NCBI GenBank assembly: GCA_945860225.1
Contig: CAMAPT010000010.1
Location: 58,342-122,341 of the forward strand
Length of the DNA: 64,000 nt
Reading direction: 5' to 3'
Source: Chitinophaga pinensis
GTDB lineage: Bacteria > Bacteroidota > Bacteroidia > B-17B0 > Aurantibacillaceae
Below are positions 37,416 to 46,287 of the stretch, piece after piece. How positions within the stretch are numbered: position 1 is the first letter of the stretch; each line of letters begins with the position of its first letter. The translations under genes were made by a program, and so were the position numbers. The notes under the pieces were generated by a model. It did no database searches and was not told the DNA's origin. It saw only the letters and a list, made by a program, of their open reading frames with translations.

Positions 37416-37489
37416 TGCTCCCACCTGGAATCGAACCAGGCACCTACTGATTATGAGTCAGTTGCTCTAACCGAATGAGCTATAGGAGC
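37416..37489 (-). tRNA. tRNA with CAU anticodon (elongator Met or Ile2)
   Basis: A 74-nt cloverleaf on the minus strand: acceptor GCTCCTA with TGGGAGC and discriminator A; D stem GCTC/GAGC; anticodon stem ACTGA/TCAGT around loop CTCATAA (CAU); five-base variable loop; T stem CCTGG/CCAGG with loop TTCGATT. CCA is not encoded. It lacks the three G-C pairs in the anticodon stem and the unpaired first base of initiator tRNA. Methionine elongator and lysidine-modified isoleucine cannot be told apart by eye. Its 3' end faces the accessory region. Confidence 0.95.
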
Positions 37490-37526
37490 AATTTGAACTA
37501 AAATTCAAATTTGGTTTGCAAAAATA

Positions 37527-37534
37527 TATATTTG
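37527..37534 (+). promoter_or_regulatory. -7 element for the HAD phosphatase gene
   Basis: TATATTTG, lying between an in-frame TTG at 37511 and the ATG at 37556; it supports the ATG as the start. Confidence 0.5.
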
Positions 37535-37555
37535 TACGACAATAACAAAATTAAT

Positions 37556-38185
37556 ATGACTAAAATAAAAAATATTATTTTTGATCTTGGCGGTGTCATC
37601 ATTAATCTCGATATAGATCAAACCGTCAAAGAATTTAATCGGTTGTCTCAAACCCCATTTGAGTCAATTTACACACAACTTCAACAATCGCCTCTTTTTG
37701 ATTGGTTCGATAAGGGCGAAATTTCGGAATATTCGTTTTTCGAAGAATTACAGCATGCTTTAGGAACTTCTATTTCTCATCAAAACATCATACATGCATG
37801 GAATGCGATGTTACTTGATTTTCCGTTACGCAGATTAGAACTATTAAAAACATTACAGCCTAATTATAGGTTATTTTTACTGAGTAATACGAATGAAACA
37901 CATATTACGGAATTTGAAAAAATACTATATGAACAGCATGGATATAAGAATCTTGAATCGTTTTTTGAAAAGGTTTATTACTCTTGTAGAATAGGTCTTA
38001 GAAAGCCAAATTCAGATATTTTTGAATTTGTCTTAAAAAATCATGGTTTAGAACCGAAAGAAACTCTATTTATAGACGATACGCTACAACATGTAGAAGG
38101 AGCAAAAAAAGCAGGTATTAACGGAAAATTACTTAAAAAAAATGAGGAAGTAGACGAACTATTACGGTATATGAATCTAGTTTAA
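37556..38185 (+). CDS. HAD-superfamily phosphatase
   Basis: A 209-residue cytoplasmic hydrolase. Motif I is IIFDLGGVII (with LGG in place of the usual DGT, as in the YihX/epoxide-hydrolase N-terminal-like subgroup), motif II is LLSNTNE, motif III is the lysine in RKPNSDIF, and motif IV is FIDDTLQHVEGA. A four-helix C1 cap is inserted. Likely a sugar-phosphate phosphatase (YihX acts on glucose 1-phosphate), but the substrate is uncertain. ATG 37556 is preferred because the longer frame would begin upstream of the promoter element. Confidence 0.9.
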   Translation: MTKIKNIIFDLGGVIINLDIDQTVKEFNRLSQTPFESIYTQLQQSPLFDWFDKGEISEYSFFEELQHALGTSISHQNIIHAWNAMLLDFPLRRLELLKTLQPNYRLFLLSNTNETHITEFEKILYEQHGYKNLESFFEKVYYSCRIGLRKPNSDIFEFVLKNHGLEPKETLFIDDTLQHVEGAKKAGINGKLLKKNEEVDELLRYMNLV

Positions 38186-38197
38186 ATGCAAAGAATT

Positions 38198-38947
38198 TTA
38201 TTTTTTTCTAATGTAAATTCTGTTTTTTCCTAATCCTATTTTGTTGAAGAAATGGGTAAAAGATACACCAAGTACACCAATACCATACTTCATACTTCTT
38301 TTAAAATTGATTGAACTTGCTTCAGGAAAATATTTTGTAGGGCAGGTAATTTCAGCTATTTGAAAACCGGCATAAAATATCTGAGAAATCATTTGATTAT
38401 CAAACACAAAATCATCAGAATTTTCATGATAACTAATAGTTTCCAAAATTTCTCTGTTAAAGGCGCGGTAACCGGTATGGTATTCGCTCAATTTTTGATT
38501 AATTAATACATTTTGTGAAAGAGTCAAAAAACGGTTAAAGATATATTTATACATTGGCATACCTCCTTTTAATGCACCTTTCCCTAAGATTCGTGACCCA
38601 AAAACGGAAGGATATAAATCATTAGCAATGATGTAACTCATACTATGAATTAATTTGGGAGTATATTGATAATCCGGATGTAACATAATAACGATGTCTG
38701 CACCAATTTCAAGTGCTTTATCATAGCATGTTTTTTGGTTTCCGCCATAGCCCTTATTTTTTTCATGACGAATAACATGTTTAATACCTAAAGATTTTCC
38801 AACCTCAGCTGTATTGTCTGTGCTATAATCGTCTACTAAAACAACGTCATCCACAATGTCAAATGGAATTTCATCGTACGTTCTTTTAAGGGTTAAGGCT
38901 GCATTGTAAGCAGGCAATACTACAACAATTTTTTTTCCGTTAATCAT
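38198..38947 (-). CDS. Family 2 [19 protein letters not shown]
   Basis: A 249-residue GT-A enzyme: VVVLPAYNAALTL, VDDYSTDNT, and IVMLHPDYQYTP (a DxD-like metal site). Later HTGYRAFNR matches the acceptor-side motif of dolichol/undecaprenyl-phosphate [12 protein letters not shown]. There are no transmembrane helices, unlike the DPM1-like protein at 3769. It is convergent with the HAD gene (12 nt gap) and divergent from the LptF/G gene. A TATTTTTG element ends only 5 nt before the ATG, suggesting a leaderless mRNA. Confidence 0.88.
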   Translation of the reverse strand: MINGKKIVVVLPAYNAALTLKRTYDEIPFDIVDDVVLVDDYSTDNTAEVGKSLGIKHVIRHEKNKGYGGNQKTCYDKALEIGADIVIMLHPDYQYTPKLIHSMSYIIANDLYPSVFGSRILGKGALKGGMPMYKYIFNRFLTLSQNVLINQKLSEYHTGYRAFNREILETISYHENSDDFVFDNQMISQIFYAGFQIAEITCPTKYFPEASSINFKRSMKYGIGVLGVSFTHFFNKIGLGKNRIYIRKK

Positions 38948-38952
38948 ACCTG

Positions 38953-38960
38953 CAAAAATA
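38953..38960 (-). promoter_or_regulatory. -7 element immediately before the [19 protein letters not shown] start
   Basis: The minus strand reads TATTTTTG with only 5 nt between it and ATG 38947. If used, transcription would begin at or within the start codon. A chance match is possible in AT-rich DNA. Confidence 0.35.
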
Positions 38961-39018
38961 ACAAAGTTTATATAATTTGTATAACTCTATAAAAATATAA
39001 TTAATTTAGAGCACCCAA

Positions 39019-40443
39019 TTGAAAACGAAAGTATTACATAGTTATCTTCTTAAAGCTTATCTACCACCATTTTTTTTGACCCTATTTATTGGTGTTTTTG
39101 TATTTTTTTTGATTCATGTATTTACCTATATGGATGATATTGTGGGAAAGGGAATGGGATTTTGGATTCTGACGCAGTTTTTTTCTTACTCATTTCTTAC
39201 ATTTATTCCTATAGCAATGCCATTGGCTGTGCTTTTATCCTCTATTATGACTTTTGGCAATTTGGCTGAAAATTATGAGTTGGCAGCCATGAAATCTTCT
39301 GGACTATCATTATTTAAAATTATGAAACCTGTTTTGGGTTTTATTATTTTGTTGTCGGTATTCACGTTTTTCTTCAACAACTTTATTTTGCCCGAAATTA
39401 CGCTGAAATCTGCCCGACTGTTGTGGGATATTCGTCAGTCTAAACCAACGCTGAATATTAAGGAAGGTATATATTATAATCAATTGGATGGGTATAGTAT
39501 TAAGGTTGGAAAAAAAAGCAAAGATGGGAATACATTATATGACTTGAATATTTACGACCATTCAAATGCTGCGGGTAATAATATTCAGCTTTATGCTGAT
39601 AGTGGAAAAATGAAAACATCGGCAGACACTAATTTTCTGCAAATACAATTGAATAATGGGACCAGGTATGAGGACATCCTGCAAGAAGAAACTCATAAAA
39701 GAACTCGTCCTTTGATGCAAATGATTTATAAAGAGCTCAATATTAATGTGGATATGAGCGGGTTTAAAATGAAAGAAACTCAAGAGGAATTATTTAAAGG
39801 ACATCATGAAATGATGAATGTTTGGCAAATTGATCGTGAAATAGATACCATGAATTTGGATATTACAAAAAAACATCAAAATTTGAACGCTCAATTTTCT
39901 AATTTTTTCTTAGGTCGTACTTTTCGAACATCAGTTTTAAATCGGTCATGTGCATCTGTTCAAACATTTTACGCTTCGCTTAATAAAGATGAATTTAAAA
40001 GGGCTGTTGAAAATGCGCAAAATTTAGCGAGAAGCTCCAGCAGTTTCATCGACTCCATTAACGAAGAAATCAAAAATAAGGAAATGGTTAGGCTTCAGTA
40101 TGCTGTAGGTTGGCATAAAAAAATAAATATTTCGTTTGCCTGCATTGTTTTGTTTTTTGTAGGCGCTTCTTTGGGAGCTATTATTCGGAAAGGAGGCATG
40201 GGGTTACCGGTAGTGGTGGCAGTTTTATTTTTTCTTTTATATTATGTCGTAACTATTATTTTTGAAGATTTGGTTATCGAAGAGTTTTACACGGTTGTTT
40301 TCGGAACATGGTTTCCCTTGATGTTGTTTTTACCATTGGGCATTTTTTTAACCTATAAAGCAGCAAAGGATTCAGCTTTATTTGATTTGACGGCTTATAT
40401 AGAACCTATAAAACGTTTATTTAAGAAAAAAACAACTATCTAA
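39019..40443 (+). CDS. LptF/LptG family permease (YjgP/YjgQ)
   Basis: A 474-residue inner-membrane protein with three N-terminal helices (ending near residue 120), a large periplasmic beta-jellyroll region and three C-terminal helices. The first helices contain LLKAYLPPFFLTL and FIPIAMPLAVLLSSIM, and the ELAAMKSSGLSLFKI loop is the coupling region to the LptB ATPase. It belongs to the exporter that extracts lipopolysaccharide from the inner membrane. The start is TTG 39019. The last base of its stop is shared with the next gene's start. Confidence 0.92.
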   Translation: MKTKVLHSYLLKAYLPPFFLTLFIGVFVFFLIHVFTYMDDIVGKGMGFWILTQFFSYSFLTFIPIAMPLAVLLSSIMTFGNLAENYELAAMKSSGLSLFKIMKPVLGFIILLSVFTFFFNNFILPEITLKSARLLWDIRQSKPTLNIKEGIYYNQLDGYSIKVGKKSKDGNTLYDLNIYDHSNAAGNNIQLYADSGKMKTSADTNFLQIQLNNGTRYEDILQEETHKRTRPLMQMIYKELNINVDMSGFKMKETQEELFKGHHEMMNVWQIDREIDTMNLDITKKHQNLNAQFSNFFLGRTFRTSVLNRSCASVQTFYASLNKDEFKRAVENAQNLARSSSSFIDSINEEIKNKEMVRLQYAVGWHKKINISFACIVLFFVGASLGAIIRKGGMGLPVVVAVLFFLLYYVVTIIFEDLVIEEFYTVVFGTWFPLMLFLPLGIFLTYKAAKDSALFDLTAYIEPIKRLFKKKTTI

Positions 40444-41648
40444 TGATGAAAATCCTTCAACTTTGCAATAAAGCACCCTATCCGGCAAACGATGGTAGTT
40501 CAATTGCAATTTGCACATTAGCTGAGGGATTAGCCGACAATGGTGTAGAATTACATTTACTACCAGTAAATACCAAAAAGCATTTTAAACCCGATGCCAA
40601 TATTCCTATACACTTTAAGGATAAAACGCATTACCAATCGGTTTTTAAAAATACCAATACTACTCTTTGGGGCGCGTTATTAAATTTGTTTTATTCTCAA
40701 TCTTATTTTGTAAGCCGATTTTATTTTAAGGAATATGAAGACCTTTTAATTAAAAAATTACAATCTACTAAATTTGACATTATTCAGCTCGAAGGTGTTT
40801 TTATGTGTTCCTATATTTCAACAATAAAAAAATACTCAAAAGCTCCAATTGTGCTAAGAAGTCATAATGTAGAACATCAAATTTGGGAGCGTCATTTATT
40901 TCATGAAAAAAATCCGTTAAAAAAAGTTTATTTAGGGATACAAAACGAGCGATTGAAGGTTTTTGAAATCAATGCTTTTCAAAAAGTGAATGCTATTGTT
41001 ACTATTACGGATGAAGATAAAAAAACAATTTCAGAAATATGCCCACATCAATCCATACATACCTGTTTAACGGGTATTGATTTAGAAAAATATTTTCCGG
41101 TAAAAAAGGCCAAGCATCCAAATACGTTGTTTCATTTTGCGTCGATGGATTGGATGCCCAATGTAGAAGCTGTTGAATGGTTAGTGACTTCTGTTTGGCC
41201 ACATGTGTTGAAAAATAAACCGGATGCTCAATTAGTTTTAGCAGGCCGAGGAATGCCAGAACATATCAAAAAAATGGCTTCTAAAAACATACAAGTATTA
41301 GGACAAGTAAGCGATTCATCAGATTTTTATCGTACTTACGATATTATGTTAGTTCCTTTATGGTCGGGTAGTGGATTAAGAATTAAATTAGTAGAAGGCT
41401 TAGCTTATGGTAAAAGTATTATTACCACTACTATTGGAGCCGAAGGCATACCTTACACAAACCTAAAACATATTCAAATAGCAGATTCTGAAATAGATTA
41501 TGCACATGCCATTGTATCTTTATTAAACAATGATCATTTAAAAGAAGGTTTGCAAAAAGGAGCAAGAGAGTTGGCTGAAATCCATTTCGATTATAAGAGA
41601 ATAGCTAATGAATTAATCACGTTTTATAAAACACTTTTAGTGATATGA
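40443..41648 (+). CDS. Family 4 [19 protein letters not shown] (GT-B)
   Basis: A 401-residue GT-B protein: MKILQLCNKAPYPANDGSS at the N-terminus and, in the nucleotide-sugar domain, DYDIMLVPLWSGSGLRIK, followed by EGLAYGKSIITT with the conserved acidic/glycine region. Inner-membrane-associated glycan or LPS assembly is the likely role. It shares one base with the lptF/G stop (TAATG), so the two are translationally coupled; an alternative ATG lies three bases on. Sugar and acceptor are unknown. Confidence 0.9.
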   Translation: MMKILQLCNKAPYPANDGSSIAICTLAEGLADNGVELHLLPVNTKKHFKPDANIPIHFKDKTHYQSVFKNTNTTLWGALLNLFYSQSYFVSRFYFKEYEDLLIKKLQSTKFDIIQLEGVFMCSYISTIKKYSKAPIVLRSHNVEHQIWERHLFHEKNPLKKVYLGIQNERLKVFEINAFQKVNAIVTITDEDKKTISEICPHQSIHTCLTGIDLEKYFPVKKAKHPNTLFHFASMDWMPNVEAVEWLVTSVWPHVLKNKPDAQLVLAGRGMPEHIKKMASKNIQVLGQVSDSSDFYRTYDIMLVPLWSGSGLRIKLVEGLAYGKSIITTTIGAEGIPYTNLKHIQIADSEIDYAHAIVSLLNNDHLKEGLQKGARELAEIHFDYKRIANELITFYKTLLVI

Positions 41649-41710
41649 TTTCGATTTCTTCATAAAACTAAAATGATTTTAGTCAAAAAAGTGAAGCAAA
41701 AATACAAGGC

Positions 41711-41741
41711 TTGTAAATTAAAGATATAATATATACATTTG
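41711..41741 (+). promoter_or_regulatory. Complete Bacteroidota promoter before the lipoprotein gene
   Basis: TTG at 41711-41713, a 20-nt spacer and TACATTTG at 41734-41741. This is the best two-box promoter I see. The ATG at 41759 is 18 nt downstream. Confidence 0.65.
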
Positions 41742-41758
41742 GTTATAAATCAAAAAAA

Positions 41759-42322
41759 ATGAAGAAGCTCATTTTACCCATTTTTACATTTTTTCTTTTA
41801 GGCTCTGTTGTTTTTTTTTCATGTAAATCCAAAACAGATGGTTCTATTTCTCCTGATTATAAATCTGAGGTAAAGGGTGGAACAGGTGGTAATCCAAGTG
41901 TCACAAATGTAACTACTACAGGTGTTACAGCTACGGTTTCTCCTTATCCTAGTTCCGTGTTATCAGGTGTTGGAGTAGGTGGGGCGTGGTCTAGTTCTGG
42001 TTGTCAAACAGGACAAACAAGTTTAAGCAATTATAATCAAAATACGTTTACTACGATTACAGTTGATTTTTTTGGCCCCCCAACTAATGGAACTTATCAA
42101 TTGGTTTCTTCCAAATCATTACTTAAAGCTGGAAAAGCATTTATGACAGTAACAAACCCTCCGAGTCAAGATGAAGCAAGTGTTTGGTACTCTTCAGGCG
42201 GAACTATTAATGTAGTAGTTAGTGGAGCAAGTATTACAGGTACTTTTTCAAATATTATTTGTTATAAAACTCCTGGCGCATTTTATTCAGTAACCGTATC
42301 AGGGCAGGTAGGTTGTTTATAA
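41759..42322 (+). CDS. Small lipoprotein of unknown function
   Basis: A 187-residue protein with a lipoprotein signal ending in VFFSC then KSKTDG. The mature part is rich in Gly, Ser and Thr and appears all-beta (TVSPYPSSVLSGVGVGGAWSS, FTTITVDFFGPPTNGTY). Two cysteines (residues about 83 and 166) and a terminal GQVGCL could form disulfides. I know no family. It has its own promoter and terminator, so is a single-gene unit. Confidence 0.75.
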   Translation: MKKLILPIFTFFLLGSVVFFSCKSKTDGSISPDYKSEVKGGTGGNPSVTNVTTTGVTATVSPYPSSVLSGVGVGGAWSSSGCQTGQTSLSNYNQNTFTTITVDFFGPPTNGTYQLVSSKSLLKAGKAFMTVTNPPSQDEASVWYSSGGTINVVVSGASITGTFSNIICYKTPGAFYSVTVSGQVGCL

Positions 42323-42342
42323 TTTTAAAAAACAGTAATTTC

Positions 42343-42369
42343 AAGGCTCTGCAAATTAAGCAGGGCCTT
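42343..42369 (+). terminator. Intrinsic terminator after the lipoprotein gene
   Basis: AAGGCTCTGC pairs with GCAGGGCCTT (10 bp, one G-T) around a 7-nt loop, then TTTT. Confidence 0.8.
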
Positions 42370-42432
42370 TTTTAGTTTACGAAAACACTCCAGTACATAA
42401 TTAATCAACTAAAAAACACCTACTCGCTCGAT

Positions 42433-43824
42433 GTGAGAGCGCTTTCTTTGATGCGAATAGGTGTGGGGATTATCTTATTGGTTGATTTATTTATAAGGTC
42501 TTTGTCTATAAAGGCTTTTTTTACAGATGAAGGTGTATTACCTCTCAATGCTTTGCAGCATTTTTTCGGAAATACCAATTATATATCCTTGCACACTATT
42601 AGCGGTGAATTGTGGTGGCAAATTATTCTTTTTGTTATAAATGCTTGTTGCGCGGTAGCTTTATTAATAGGTTATCGGACACGTTTTTTTACTTTTATGT
42701 GTTGGGTATTTCTAATATCACTTCAAAATCGGAATCCTTTTATATTGCAAGGGGGCGATGACTTGCTGAGGTTATTATTATTTTGGGGATTGTTTTTACC
42801 ATGGGGAGATTTTTATTCAGTACTTTCTTCTCCATCTCGAACACATGAATTTTCATTGCCCGCCATAGGCTATTTGCTACTAACTTGTTCTGTTTTGTTT
42901 TTTTCCGCACTTTTAAAAACCTCTCCAGAATGGCACACAGAAGGAAGTGCTGTGTATTATGCTTTAAGCCTTGATCAAATACGATTACCTTTTGGAACCT
43001 TTATTTATCAGTTCCCTGGGCTCATGCGTGTTTTGACATATGTGGTGTTTTATATTGAATTATTAGCGCCGTTGTTGGTTACTATCCCCTTTATACCCTC
43101 TAAAATTCGATTGGTCGCAATCTGTTGTATAATAGGTCTTTATGTAAGTATTGCGCTTAGTTTATACGTTGGTTTATTTTATATTATTGGAATAATAAGT
43201 ATGGTCGGTCTATTTCCTTCGGCAGTTATGGATAGGCTAGAATTAAGATTTATTAGAGCTAAAACGGTCATAAAAACTTCAAATACGTCAGTTCAAGAAC
43301 TAAAAGCATGGAAAAAAATAGTCAGATATTTTAAACATGGTGCAATTGCCATGACAATTATTTTTTGTCTTTTCATAAATATGAGTAATCTGCCTGCATT
43401 TCCGTATGAATTAAATACAACATTTTTTAAATGTATGAAGTTTCTAAAATTAGATCAAAATTGGGGAATGTTTTCTCCATATATACTAAAAGATGATGGT
43501 TGGTTTGTATATAGTGGTTTTGATGCAAATGGCAAACATATCGATATAAAGCATAATTTAGATTCAGTGGTATTTTCTAAACCTCAATACCTTGTTGCCG
43601 ATCAGGAAAGTGACAGATGGAGAAAATTTGAGGAAAATTATACCTCTATAAATAATAACTTTATGCGACCTTATTATTGTAAGTATTTGTTAAATAAGTG
43701 GAATAATGAACATCCTGAAAAACAGATTTTAAACTTGACCATTTATTTTATGAAAGAAACCAGCTTGCCTAATTATCAAACTAAGCCATTGAAAAAAATA
43801 GTGGCTTGTGATTGCCAACAATAA
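42433..43824 (+). CDS. HTTM-domain membrane protein
   Basis: A 463-residue protein with about nine transmembrane helices of the HTTM (vitamin-K-dependent-carboxylase-like) family. ALSLMRIGVGIILLVDL, LPLNAL, NRNPFILQGGDDLLR and FFSALLKTSPEWHTEGSAVYYAL match it. The C-terminal domain contains FKCMKFLKLDQNWGMFSPY. GTG 42433 is the first conventional start, but the same frame is open for another 19 codons upstream (back to a stop at 42373) and encodes LKNTYSLDVRALSL, which looks like a real N-terminus, so an unusual start (ATT or ATA near 42397-42400) is possible. Confidence 0.82.
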   Translation: MRALSLMRIGVGIILLVDLFIRSLSIKAFFTDEGVLPLNALQHFFGNTNYISLHTISGELWWQIILFVINACCAVALLIGYRTRFFTFMCWVFLISLQNRNPFILQGGDDLLRLLLFWGLFLPWGDFYSVLSSPSRTHEFSLPAIGYLLLTCSVLFFSALLKTSPEWHTEGSAVYYALSLDQIRLPFGTFIYQFPGLMRVLTYVVFYIELLAPLLVTIPFIPSKIRLVAICCIIGLYVSIALSLYVGLFYIIGIISMVGLFPSAVMDRLELRFIRAKTVIKTSNTSVQELKAWKKIVRYFKHGAIAMTIIFCLFINMSNLPAFPYELNTTFFKCMKFLKLDQNWGMFSPYILKDDGWFVYSGFDANGKHIDIKHNLDSVVFSKPQYLVADQESDRWRKFEENYTSINNNFMRPYYCKYLLNKWNNEHPEKQILNLTIYFMKETSLPNYQTKPLKKIVACDCQQ

Positions 43825-43856
43825 AACAGGGATAAAAAACGACCATCGATTTATAT

Positions 43857-44642
43857 ATGCAAATTAAAACGATTATCAAATACATTAATTATTGGCTCAC
43901 TTCATTTACGGAACATGATTTACATTCACCATTTTTATATAATTTTTATATGGAATCGGTTAAAAACGAATACATGTTTGGGGATTTTGAAGCTTTAAAT
44001 GTTGTTAGAAATAAGCTTCGTTCGGATAAAAGTATACTCCAAATTGTTGATTTTGGGGCTGGTTCAAAAAAAATGAATTCAAACGAAAGAAGCATCAGTC
44101 GAATTTCTAAATATGGAATAGCTTCACAAAAACAGGCTGAATTTTTATATCGATTAGTGAATAAATTTTCGCCTAAAATCATTGTAGAGCTAGGAACATC
44201 CGTTGGTTTAACAACGTTGTATTTATCGCAGGCAAATTCTAAATCTACTATATACACAATCGAAGGATGCCCTAATTTATTTAAATTTTCAAAAGCGCTT
44301 TTCAATACTCAGAAAGTCAAAAATATTAATTCACTAAATGGTAATTTTGATTTGGAATTCCCCAAAATTTTATCCAAAATCGAAACATTAGATTTATTGT
44401 ATGTAGATGGCAACCACACTTATCAATCGACTATCAATTATTTCAATATGGCACTTGCAAAAAAAAATCCTCATTCCATTTTTATATTTGATGATATCAA
44501 TTGGAATGAGGATATGCAAAAAGCTTGGAAAGAAATTTATTCAAATACAGAAATCACATTAAGTCTTGATTTTTTTTATTTTGGAATTGTATTTTTTAGA
44601 AAAGAACAACTTAATAAGGAACATTTTACCTTAAAATTTTAA
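43857..44642 (+). CDS. Class I SAM-dependent [17 protein letters not shown]
   Basis: A 261-residue protein. The SAM-binding fold is visible from about residue 100: IIVELGTSVGLTTLYL (motif I), YTIEGCP (acidic loop), LDLLYVDGNHTYQSTINYF and FIFDDINWNED. These match [18 protein letters not shown]3-like enzymes that act on small molecules or glycans. Residues 1-90 are a helical extension. It starts 32 nt after the HTTM gene and is convergent with porX. Confidence 0.85.
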   Translation: MQIKTIIKYINYWLTSFTEHDLHSPFLYNFYMESVKNEYMFGDFEALNVVRNKLRSDKSILQIVDFGAGSKKMNSNERSISRISKYGIASQKQAEFLYRLVNKFSPKIIVELGTSVGLTTLYLSQANSKSTIYTIEGCPNLFKFSKALFNTQKVKNINSLNGNFDLEFPKILSKIETLDLLYVDGNHTYQSTINYFNMALAKKNPHSIFIFDDINWNEDMQKAWKEIYSNTEITLSLDFFYFGIVFFRKEQLNKEHFTLKF

Positions 44643-44671
44643 AATTGTACAAATCATAAACATGGTGTGAT

Positions 44672-46228
44672 TTATTTTGCTGTAAGAGTGATATAAGGAA
44701 TTATCATTTCCTCTAAACTTACCCCACCATGTTGGAAAGTGTTTTTATAATATTGGACATAATGATTAAAGTTGTTTGGATACGCAAAAAACTTGTCTTC
44801 ACGTGCAAAAATATATCGAGTACTCACATTTTGTTTTGGCAAGAAAGCTTCGGCCGGGTTTTTAATTTCAAATACCTCCTTCGGATTGTAATCTAAAGCC
44901 TTACCTTGTTTGTATCTTAAATTTGTATTCACACTTTTGTCACCAATCACCTTCGTTGGTTCTTTTACGTGAACTGTTCCGTGATCGGTGGTAATAATTA
45001 ATTTGGCATTTTTAGAAGCAATAAATTTAATCATATCTAATAAGGGCGAATGTTCAAACCAAGAAACCGTTAGACTTCTATAAGCAGGTTCATCATCCGC
45101 TAATTCTCGAATCATTTCTAATTCAGTTCTGGCATGGCTTAGCATATCAACAAAATTATAGACAATTACATTTAATTTATTATTCATTAAGTTAGACATG
45201 TTTTCAGATAACTTTTTTCCAGCTGAAAAATTGGTAATTTTGTTATAGCTTATTTTAATGTCTTTTCCCAAACGTTTTAATTGTGCTTTCAGAAAATCTT
45301 CTTCGTGTAAGTTTTTACCGCCTTCATCCTCATCATTTTTCCACCAATCTGGGTAGCGTTTTTCCATTTCGCTAGGTAATAATCCTGAAAATAGAGCATT
45401 TCGAGCGTATTGAGTAGCCGAAGGAAGAATACTGAAAAATAATTCTTCATTATCTATTTTGAAATAATCTTGAATAATAGGCTGAATGACTTTCCATTGA
45501 TCGTATCGTAAATTATCAATCACAACAAGAAAAGTACAAGCGTTTTGGTCTAATTGAGAGAAAAATTTATTTTTTAGCAAGGTATGGCTCATTGTTGGAA
45601 TATTTTTGCTACTGCCATTTAACCAACTGAGGTAATTTTTTTCGATAAATTTGAAAAATTGCAAATTAGCGTCAGCTTTCTGCATTCTGAGGACTTCTAA
45701 CATACCCTTGTCTTGGTTCTTATCTATCTGTAATTCCCAATAAACGATTTTTTTAAAAACCTCTTGCCATTCTTGCCAATCTAAATTATCCGATAATGAC
45801 ATGCCGATTTGAGTAAAATCTTTTCGGTATTCGGTATTCGTTTTTTCAGAAACCAAACGTTTATTATCGAGCGCCTTTTTAAGTGACAATAATATTTGAT
45901 TAGGATTTACCGGTTTGATTAAATAATCTGCAATTTTGCTACCGATAGCATCTTCCATGATGTATTCTTCTTCGCTTTTGGTAATCATAATTACCGGCAA
46001 ATCCGATTTAAGTTGTTTAATTTTCGATAAAGCCTCTAATCCGGAAATACCGGGCATATTTTCATCTAATAATACAGCAGATAAATTAGAGTTTTCTTTA
46101 ACGATATCAATCGCTTCATCTCCACTTAATGCCGGTACAATGTCATAGCCTTTGCTATTTAAAAATAAAATATGTGGCTTCAGCAAATCGATTTCATCAT
46201 CGGCCCAAAGAATAGTAATTTTTTCCAT
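44672..46228 (-). CDS. porX: PorX-type response regulator with PglZ domain
   Basis: A 518-residue protein: an N-terminal receiver domain (ILWADDEIDLL, phosphoacceptor D55 in VLLDENMPG, MITKSEEEY and YLIKPVNP with the conserved lysine), a helical linker and a C-terminal alkaline-phosphatase-superfamily PglZ domain (VVIDNLRYDQW, IITTDHGTVHV, FQHGGVSLEEMIIP). This is the architecture of PorX, which works with the PorY kinase and a sigma factor to control T9SS genes and has nucleotide phosphodiesterase activity. A longer frame reaches 46318, but ATG 46228 fits known PorX length. Its kinase is not in the window. Confidence 0.93.
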   Translation of the reverse strand: MEKITILWADDEIDLLKPHILFLNSKGYDIVPALSGDEAIDIVKENSNLSAVLLDENMPGISGLEALSKIKQLKSDLPVIMITKSEEEYIMEDAIGSKIADYLIKPVNPNQILLSLKKALDNKRLVSEKTNTEYRKDFTQIGMSLSDNLDWQEWQEVFKKIVYWELQIDKNQDKGMLEVLRMQKADANLQFFKFIEKNYLSWLNGSSKNIPTMSHTLLKNKFFSQLDQNACTFLVVIDNLRYDQWKVIQPIIQDYFKIDNEELFFSILPSATQYARNALFSGLLPSEMEKRYPDWWKNDEDEGGKNLHEEDFLKAQLKRLGKDIKISYNKITNFSAGKKLSENMSNLMNNKLNVIVYNFVDMLSHARTELEMIRELADDEPAYRSLTVSWFEHSPLLDMIKFIASKNAKLIITTDHGTVHVKEPTKVIGDKSVNTNLRYKQGKALDYNPKEVFEIKNPAEAFLPKQNVSTRYIFAREDKFFAYPNNFNHYVQYYKNTFQHGGVSLEEMIIPYITLTAK

Positions 46229-46287
46229 AGTCATATAATTACTAAGATACGTTGTATCTTGTATTTTATTGTGGGAATTAACGATTG

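Noticed and set aside
37416..37489. Initiator tRNA-fMet
   Set aside because: The anticodon stem is ACTGA/TCAGT without three consecutive G-C pairs, and the first base is paired.
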